Positions 58,586 to 64,000 of a stretch of 64,000 nt of DNA are shown in pieces. The notes beneath the pieces are model-generated. The model saw only the letters and a program-made list of their open reading frames with translations. It was not told where the DNA came from and did no database searches. Positions within the stretch are counted from its first letter, which is position 1. Each line of letters starts with the position of its first letter. Source of the stretch: Marisediminitalea oceani. GTDB lineage: Bacteria; Pseudomonadota; Gammaproteobacteria; Enterobacterales; Alteromonadaceae. The stretch spans positions 77,985 through 141,984 of the forward strand of contig NZ_RCUA01000014.1 in the NCBI RefSeq assembly GCF_003731635.1. Direction: 5' to 3'. A program made the translations under genes and the position numbers.

Positions 58586-59143
58586 ATGGCAAACGAACAA
58601 GCAGTATTTAAACGTGCAAATGACGCATGTGAGTTATGTGGCAACAGTGAAGGACTGAGCCTTTATATGGTGCCAGAATCACCCAATGACTCAGATAATT
58701 GCGCAATAGCAGTTTGTTCGACCTGTTTACCGCAGTTAAACGACGAGAATGAGGTGGATGTGAATCACTGGCGCTGTCTGAATGATGCTATGTGGTCTCA
58801 GGTGCCGGCAGTTCAGGTGGTTTCATGGCGAATGTTAAAACAGCTGGAAAGCGAAACCTGGGCTCAGGATTTACTCGATATGTTGTACCTCGACGATGAC
58901 ACGCTGGAGTGGGCTAAAGCGGGAATTGATGACAGAGAGCCTACTCTGGACAGCAATGGCGATGTACTCAAAGCGGGGGACTCAGTGCACCTGATTAAAG
59001 ATCTCACCGTTAAAGGCGCCAACTTTACAGCCAAGCGTGGCACCCCGGTTCGAAATATTCGCCTGACTAACAACCCATTGCATATCGAAGGCAAGGTTAA
59101 CGGCCAAACCATAGTAATCATCGCAGCATATACTAAGAAATAG
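58586..59143 (+). CDS. PhnA/YjdM-like zinc-ribbon protein
   Basis: 185-residue protein. N-terminal zinc ribbon CELCGNSEGL near 13-22 with a later AVCSTCLPQL pair near 45-54; C-terminal PhnA domain: SNGDVLKAGDSVHLIKDLTV, VKGANFTAKRGTPVRNIRL and the KVNGQTIVI ending. E. coli YjdM (PhnA) is a conserved protein of unclear role that is not part of the phosphonate pathway. This protein is longer than YjdM (111) by a middle segment (about 60-125) found in related marine homologues. Start ATG 58586 follows AGAGAC. A terminator stem follows at 59151. Confidence 0.85.
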   Translation: MANEQAVFKRANDACELCGNSEGLSLYMVPESPNDSDNCAIAVCSTCLPQLNDENEVDVNHWRCLNDAMWSQVPAVQVVSWRMLKQLESETWAQDLLDMLYLDDDTLEWAKAGIDDREPTLDSNGDVLKAGDSVHLIKDLTVKGANFTAKRGTPVRNIRLTNNPLHIEGKVNGQTIVIIAAYTKK

Positions 59144-59150
59144 CCCAACC

Positions 59151-59175
59151 TCCGGTTGGGCTATTTCTTACCCCG
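59151..59175 (+). terminator. Terminator after the PhnA-like gene
   Basis: TAGCCCAACC, loop TCC, GGTTGGGCTATTTCTT. Nine paired bases followed by a T-rich tail. Confidence 0.8.
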
Positions 59176-59265
59176 GAAACACCGAAGGTGTTATCCGGGG
59201 CCTCCTTAAATTGTATTACTCCCGAAATATCATGCTAAGAGGTCCCCGCCAAGAGCACGCGGGGA
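59171..59265. repeat. Second REP/BIME-like palindrome pair
   Basis: 59171-59200: CCCCGGA, inner stem AACACC/GGTGTT with loop GAA, ATCCGGGG, the same frame as the units at 5169-5314. 59244-59264: CCCCGC/GCGGGG, with flanks GAGGTC and GATGACG, in opposite orientation. About 40 bp separate the two. It sits between the PhnA-like gene and the AraC-type regulator gene, which ends at 59303. Confidence 0.7.
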
Positions 59266-59302
59266 TGACGTAGTTGTTGTATCTGAATTGCTCGCCGAGT
59301 TG

Positions 59303-60331
59303 TTACCCTTTATTTCTGAATTCAGTCGGCGTCATGCCGGTCCAGTCCTTAAAAGCATGCCGGAAATTGGAGGTATCCTTGAACCCTAAAGATTCGGCAA
59401 TATCATCAAAAGAGAGTTGGGTTTCACGGATATATTGCTTGGCGAAACTTTGTTTTACGGTGGCGCAAATTGTTGAGAAAGAAGTGCCTTGCTCCGAGAG
59501 TTTTCGTCTTAAGGTGCGCTCAGAAACAAACAATTCCTGCGCGATACGATCTATTTTTAGCTCATTGTGGATGTTTTTCGATACCCAGTTATACACCCGC
59601 TCAACGATTTCATCTTCGTGAGCAAAGTCGGGTATATGTTGCTCGCACATTTGTAATAAAAGCGGCACTGCCAGAGGGTTGGATTTTAAAGGGGATTTGG
59701 TGAGATCTTCTTCGCATAACTCAATAAATGTATTCTCTTGCCCGTAAAGCACTTCACTTCCAATAAAATCTTCAAGTTTTTCAGAGTAAGACGGTCTGTT
59801 AAATTCAAAACTTACTCTTACGGGAGAGAAATCCGGGGTTCCGAGCACTTCGCGAATTAGTGTCAAATTAATCGCAATTTGCATTTCCAGGTTAAAGCTT
59901 TTTATCTCGGGTGCAAACAGAATATCTGAGCACCCGTAAATGCGCTTTCCGTCTTTTGGGGGCTCAAGATAAAGGCGGGTGGTGCGGGTAACCAATGTAT
60001 GATATTTGATAGAGAACAGCAGAGCGTCCGCCAGAGTCCTTTTACATAAAAGGGTGCAGCCATACAAACCATAATCACCACAGGATATGCGACTGCCTAT
60101 CCTGAGCCCGATAGCAGGGGTGTCGATTTTGGATAACCTGGTGTACAGCGTTAACAGATCCTGAAACACCACTGTTTGTTTATGTTCGTCTGCTGGATTA
60201 AGTTTTGCCAGAAGAGATTCTAAAAAGGGGTCTGATTCAATGCCAATTTCCGTCAGAGACTTTTGAATAAAATGCAATTTTTGCGCACTTACGCGGACTT
60301 CTTTACCGCAATCTGACGACTTATTTATCAT
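59303..60331 (-). CDS. AraC-family transcriptional regulator (OruR/ArgR-like)
   Basis: 342-residue regulator. N-terminal Arabinose_bd-type sensor domain about 20-210 (PAIGLRIGSRISCGDYGLYG, SSALLFSIKYH-like region). C-terminal AraC domain about 240-342: ELKIDRIAQELFVSERTLRR (first helix-turn-helix) and SFDDIAESLGFKDTSNFRHAF, DWTGMTPTEFRNKG (second). Start ATG 60331 has AGGTGG 7 bases before; the upstream ATG at 60385 has none. It is divergent from the TonB receptor, and direct repeats GTGTGAATG lie between. It probably activates the receptor and acyl-CoA ligase when a hydrophobic ligand is present. Confidence 0.9.
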   Translation of the reverse strand: MINKSSDCGKEVRVSAQKLHFIQKSLTEIGIESDPFLESLLAKLNPADEHKQTVVFQDLLTLYTRLSKIDTPAIGLRIGSRISCGDYGLYGCTLLCKRTLADALLFSIKYHTLVTRTTRLYLEPPKDGKRIYGCSDILFAPEIKSFNLEMQIAINLTLIREVLGTPDFSPVRVSFEFNRPSYSEKLEDFIGSEVLYGQENTFIELCEEDLTKSPLKSNPLAVPLLLQMCEQHIPDFAHEDEIVERVYNWVSKNIHNELKIDRIAQELFVSERTLRRKLSEQGTSFSTICATVKQSFAKQYIRETQLSFDDIAESLGFKDTSNFRHAFKDWTGMTPTEFRNKG

Positions 60332-60408
60332 CTTTTTACCACCTGAGGCTACGCTGAATTGATCTATGTTGTCCGTTTTCCACATTAAGAATGGCCACTT
60401 ATAACACA

Positions 60409-60445
60409 GTGTGAATGTTATTCAAATGTTACCGTTGTGTGAATG
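60409..60445. promoter_or_regulatory. Direct repeats GTGTGAATG upstream of the TonB receptor
   Basis: GTGTGAATG at 60409-60417 and 60437-60445, 28 bases apart, in the same orientation. AATGTT also occurs twice between (60414, 60425). AraC-family proteins commonly bind direct repeats of this kind, so this is the likely site for the divergent regulator. Confidence 0.55.
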
Positions 60446-60535
60446 GGGGCCTGGCGTGTGTTGATGGTGGGCTCCCTATACGCATTTGGAATACACATAA
60501 ACATTAAAAAACAACTGTGTTGTGGAGAGTTCGCT

Positions 60536-62944
60536 ATGAAATTATGCCGTTTAGCAACAGTAATATCGATAGCTCTGTATGGAGTATCAGTGAGTGCTTT
60601 GTCTCAGGAAAACCCGTCGAATGAGGCCGCCCGAAATGTGGAGGCTAGTGACACGCCTCAGGTTGAGTTAATCGAAGTCACTTCACAACGCAGGGTGCAA
60701 AATATTCAGGACGTGCCCATTTCTGTGCAGGCCTTCGGCGCTGCTCAATTGGAGCGTGCATCCATTGATAAAATCGAAGATCTGCAATTGTATGTGCCAA
60801 ACCTTAATCTCGCAGAATCGGGGCTCAGTACTCAGTTATTCATCCGTGGTATTGGTTCTGGTAACAATCAGGGGTTTGAGCAGTCCGTTGTTCAGTTTGT
60901 GGACGGCGTTTCTTATGCTCGCCAACAACTCAGCCGGGCGCCATTTTTTGATATGGAAAGAGCGGAGGTGTTGCGCGGCCCTCAAAGTATTTTGTTTGGT
61001 AAAAATGCCATTGGTGGAGCGCTCAATTTTACCACTGCTTCGGTAGAGGAATACACCAGCGCCCGATTGTTTGCTCAGGTAGGGGAGTTTGGGATCAGGG
61101 AATATCAAGGGGTAATTAACGGGGCGCTTTGGGGTGATAACCTGTATGGCCGTTTGTCGGTGAGACATTACGAGGAAGATGGCTACATTGACAACGTTAC
61201 CCTCAACCGTTCTGAGCCAAACCGCAAGGACCAGACGATAAGGGCAAAGCTACTCTACAACGTTAACAACGACTGGAGCCTGCACTTCAAGTACGAGAAA
61301 AACGATTTTGAAACCGTAGGCCGCCAGATTGAAATCCTGCAGGATGAAGGCAATCCTGGCAATCCATTTGGGGCAACCCTGGCCGTGGGGTTTGGTTTAC
61401 CCAATGCGCTGCCTGAGACCAACCACGACTATTCGCGGGTCAGTAATGGCGACAGCAGTTTCAATAGTTCGCAGAACCTGACCTTTGAAGTAAAAGGGAT
61501 GTTGGGGGAGCTGGAGTTCGAATCCAGAACCTCATCATTGCAGTACGATTTTCAGGATATCTGTGATTGCGACTACCTCGGGGCCAATATTTTTACTGTG
61601 CCAATGGATGAAGATTATAAGCAGTTTAGTCAGGAGTTCAGAGTTGCCTCGGATTCTGCCAACCGGTTCTTCTGGCAAGCTGGTGTATTTTACCAAACCA
61701 GCGAACTGGTGTTTTCTGACGCCATTGTGCTGCCCACCGCCGAGATTGGGCAAACCGATCTTGGCGTGCTTCCTACCGCGGTATTCGCGCTTACTGGCAG
61801 TGCTGTGCAAGGTGAAGCCTTATCGGGCATTAGTGCCAGACGTGACTTCACCCAGGATACCGATGCCTTGTCAGCGTTTGCACAGCTGACCTATAAAGTC
61901 ACCGATGCGACGCAGGTAACGCTAGGAGCTCGTTTGTCCAGAGAAGAAAAAGAAGGCTTTCGCACGATTAATGCGAACGACACCAGCACCGGTCTGCCTA
62001 CCACTAACCCAGTTTCACCGCTGGTGCTCAACGGCTTATTTGCTATCGAAAGCGAACAAACCAGTGGCCACTACTTAACTGGCGAAAGAACGGAAACCGC
62101 ATTTGATCCCAGTATCAATATTCAGCATTACCTGAATGACGATGTGATGCTGTATGCGAGCTGGTCAAAAGGTTCAAAGGCCGGAGGGTTTGATGCGCGT
62201 GCCAATACAGTCAGCTCATTTGAATTTGAAGATGAGCAGGCTACGGCTTTTGAGCTGGGTATGAAGAGTACTTTCTGGAACAGGCGGGCGAAACTTAATG
62301 TCACTGCTTTTGCTACCGACTATAAAGGCCTGCAGGTCAGTCAGTTTGATGGCACCCTTGGCTTTGTGGTGGGTAATGCCGATGCCGAAATGCAAGGGAT
62401 AGAAATTGAAGGTTCCTTTGCGATAACCGAAGACCTGACATTCTCTTACTCAGGTGCTTACCTGGATCATGAATTTACCAATTACGAAGAGGGTAATTGC
62501 TATTACCGACAGCAGTTTGATACTGACAACCCGGATATGGCGGCCCGTTACAACGAAGAGACCGGGCTGTGCAGTTACAATGGTTTAACCGGACAGTACG
62601 TCCCTGAGTTTAGTGCTAATACCAATTTAGATTACTACACCGATATAACGGCAGACTCGGTGCTGCATATCAATCTGAACTATAACTATTCCTCGAAACA
62701 AAATACCCACCAGAACCTCGACCCTGTGTTCGAACAAGACGCCATCGGTCGTGTGGATGTGAATATCGCTATTGAGTTTAATGATTGGGGAATAGAGCTG
62801 TTAGGCAGAAATATCACCGATGAAAAATTTGTTACCTATTCGGGTAATAGTCCGCTTTCCGGAACTTTCGGAGCCGACACTATCTATGGGTTCGTCGCGG
62901 CTCCTGCAACCTGGTCACTGCGCGCCTATTACAATTTTCAGTAA
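60536..62944 (+). CDS. TonB-dependent outer membrane receptor
   Basis: 802-residue outer membrane receptor. Signal peptide about 1-24 (VISIALYGVSVSALSQ). Plug domain about 50-160: VQNIQDVPISVQAFGAAQLE, DLQLYVPNLNLAESG, IRGIGSGNN, AEVLRGPQSILFGKNAIGGA. 22-stranded barrel for the rest, ending in ATWSLRAYYNF with aromatic last residue. ATG 60536 is chosen over one at 60443 because it begins the signal peptide and has GGAGAG upstream. Followed by an acyl-CoA ligase gene 25 bases later. The family imports siderophores, sugars, vitamins or, in marine groups, steroids and lipids; the neighbours point to a hydrophobic carboxylic acid or similar. Confidence 0.93.
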   Translation: MKLCRLATVISIALYGVSVSALSQENPSNEAARNVEASDTPQVELIEVTSQRRVQNIQDVPISVQAFGAAQLERASIDKIEDLQLYVPNLNLAESGLSTQLFIRGIGSGNNQGFEQSVVQFVDGVSYARQQLSRAPFFDMERAEVLRGPQSILFGKNAIGGALNFTTASVEEYTSARLFAQVGEFGIREYQGVINGALWGDNLYGRLSVRHYEEDGYIDNVTLNRSEPNRKDQTIRAKLLYNVNNDWSLHFKYEKNDFETVGRQIEILQDEGNPGNPFGATLAVGFGLPNALPETNHDYSRVSNGDSSFNSSQNLTFEVKGMLGELEFESRTSSLQYDFQDICDCDYLGANIFTVPMDEDYKQFSQEFRVASDSANRFFWQAGVFYQTSELVFSDAIVLPTAEIGQTDLGVLPTAVFALTGSAVQGEALSGISARRDFTQDTDALSAFAQLTYKVTDATQVTLGARLSREEKEGFRTINANDTSTGLPTTNPVSPLVLNGLFAIESEQTSGHYLTGERTETAFDPSINIQHYLNDDVMLYASWSKGSKAGGFDARANTVSSFEFEDEQATAFELGMKSTFWNRRAKLNVTAFATDYKGLQVSQFDGTLGFVVGNADAEMQGIEIEGSFAITEDLTFSYSGAYLDHEFTNYEEGNCYYRQQFDTDNPDMAARYNEETGLCSYNGLTGQYVPEFSANTNLDYYTDITADSVLHINLNYNYSSKQNTHQNLDPVFEQDAIGRVDVNIAIEFNDWGIELLGRNITDEKFVTYSGNSPLSGTFGADTIYGFVAAPATWSLRAYYNFQ

Positions 62945-62969
62945 ATATAGAAATGAGTGGTAAATCGAT

Positions 62970-64000
62970 ATGAATAAAATAGAAACACTCGGCGACTTCG
63001 TTGAATCAGCGATGGATCGATATGCTGACAAAGTCGCCTTTCAATGTGCAGGCCACCGATTAACGTTTACTGAACTTGAAAGATTAAGTCGGCATGTAGC
63101 AGTTTGGCTGCAGGCCAGATTTAATTCTGGCGATCGAATAGCTATTCAGTTACCAAACATAAATCAGTATCCGATCATTGCTATGGGGATACTCAGGGCC
63201 GGTATGGTAGTAGTAAACACTAATCCTCTCTACACACCACGGGAAATGAAACATCAGTTCAAAGACTCTGGTGCAAAGGCTTTGTTTATTCTTTCGCCTT
63301 TACTTGGCGCGTTGTCGCAAATCCTTGACGACACCTTACTTTCAGACGTCGTTGCAGTGGACCCGGTTGATTTAATTAAGGAGCCTGAACCACAGAAAGA
63401 TTGTTACCGGTTATACGATGTGCTCAAATCCACTCCATCAGGCCTGCTAGCCACCCGAACAGGGCAAACTGGTAATGATATTGCGATGTTGCAATATACT
63501 GGAGGAACAACAGGAGCCGCGAAAGGTGCTTGCCTGACGCACTTAAATCTGTTGAGTAACATTGAGCAAATCCGGCATAGGCTAAGCCCTGTGTGTACTG
63601 AAGGGCAGGAACTTTTCGTTTGCCCGTTGCCGCTTTATCATATCTATGCGTTTACCGTTAACCTCTTGTATTTGTTAGGTATTGGGGCTTGCAACGTGTT
63701 AATCCCTAATCCCAGAGACATTGATGGGTTTGTCAATCAGCTCAAAGAGCATTCTTTTACAGGGATGTCGGGTATAAATACATTGTTCTTGGGCCTTATG
63801 GCTCATGAACAATTCAGAGAACTCGATTTTAGTCATCTTAAGATGACTATTTCCGGCGGCACAACACTTGTAGCTGATGTGGCCAATTTATGGACCAAAG
63901 TCACGGGCTCGTCCATTACAGAAGGTTATGGCCTGACTGAAACGAGCCCGGTTGCGCTATTCAATATACCCGGCCAGGAAGAAATTGGTGCCATAGGCGT
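62970..64000 (+). CDS. Acyl-CoA ligase (AMP-binding), partial at window end
   Basis: Open frame from ATG 62970 with 343 codons to the edge and no stop; the 3' end lies outside. Adenylate-forming family, similar to long-chain fatty acid CoA ligase FadD. N-terminal opening MNKIETLGDFVESAMDRYAD, GDRIAIQLPNINQYPI, VVVNTNPLYTPREM, P-loop-like AMP motif QYTGGTTGAAKGACLTHL near 173-190, and EGYGLTETSPVALFN near 316-330, all standard. It forms an operon with the TonB receptor (25-base gap). Expected reaction: activation of an imported fatty or steroid-type acid to its CoA ester. Substrate is inferred from context. Confidence 0.9.
   Translation, partial: MNKIETLGDFVESAMDRYADKVAFQCAGHRLTFTELERLSRHVAVWLQARFNSGDRIAIQLPNINQYPIIAMGILRAGMVVVNTNPLYTPREMKHQFKDSGAKALFILSPLLGALSQILDDTLLSDVVAVDPVDLIKEPEPQKDCYRLYDVLKSTPSGLLATRTGQTGNDIAMLQYTGGTTGAAKGACLTHLNLLSNIEQIRHRLSPVCTEGQELFVCPLPLYHIYAFTVNLLYLLGIGACNVLIPNPRDIDGFVNQLKEHSFTGMSGINTLFLGLMAHEQFRELDFSHLKMTISGGTTLVADVANLWTKVTGSSITEGYGLTETSPVALFNIPGQEEIGAIG

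Overview
The window is about 64 kb of a gammaproteobacterial chromosome of roughly 50% GC. The gene set and order (queG/nnr-tsaE-amiB-mutL-miaA-hfq-hflX-hflK-hflC, an Rsd/AlgQ homologue, an amylosucrase, TonB receptors, an AbgT transporter) point to the order Alteromonadales, probably Alteromonadaceae. Genus and species cannot be settled from sequence reading alone. No tRNA, rRNA, CRISPR array, transposase or complete prophage was seen.

Layout. 1-8.6 kb: the 3' end of rplI, then an accessory segment sitting between rplI and dnaB: a stand-alone endolysin/holin pair, a MOSC protein overlapping a gamma-glutamylcyclotransferase, an ECF sigma/anti-sigma/DUF4097 operon, a repeat-dense 690 bp intergenic stretch, a small zinc-ribbon protein, a periplasmic P1 (DmpA-type) peptidase and a secreted NHL protein. 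8.7-18.1 kb: dnaB, a lipoprotein kynurenine-formamidase-like hydrolase with kynureninase, a divergent HxlR/QorB pair with a clear palindromic operator, an OmpA-family protein with TSP3 repeats, the overlapping zur-cheX-yjbQ operon, rsd and nudC. 18.3-30.5 kb: hemE, then queG divergent from the conserved nnr-tsaE-amiB-mutL-miaA-hfq-hflX-hflK-hflC run. 30.7-36.4 kb: AbgT transporter, hemH, a DUF4112 protein, a ThDP enzyme of the acetolactate synthase family and an unusual UbiG.

36.5-42.8 kb is a signalling block: a red/far-red light-sensing operon (heme oxygenase bphO, bacteriophytochrome kinase bphP, single-domain response regulator), a GST, and a PAS-repeat histidine kinase broken by one in-frame TAA and also changed at two ATP-binding motif positions. 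42.9-49.2 kb holds all four members of the ligase-associated DNA repair set (ATP-dependent ligase, MBL-fold exonuclease, Lhr-Core helicase, metallophosphoesterase), split into two divergent pairs with a small lipoprotein between. 49.2-52.7 kb: agmatine-to-putrescine genes aguA/aguB and divergent pterin genes folM and folE. 53.3-56.5 kb: a minimal sucrose module (amylosucrase and ROK fructokinase, divergent). 56.5-59.1 kb: VOC protein, aldo/keto reductase, bacterial lipocalin and PhnA-type protein. 59.3-64 kb: AraC-family regulator, TonB-dependent receptor and the start of an acyl-CoA ligase, which looks like an uptake-and-activation module for a hydrophobic substrate.

The points most worth a second look are the orphan lysis cassette, the BIME-like palindromes whose inner stems vary but stay paired (found at two places 54 kb apart), a 116 bp nested inverted-repeat element, the bph light-sensing operon, the decaying PAS kinase, and the split repair cluster.
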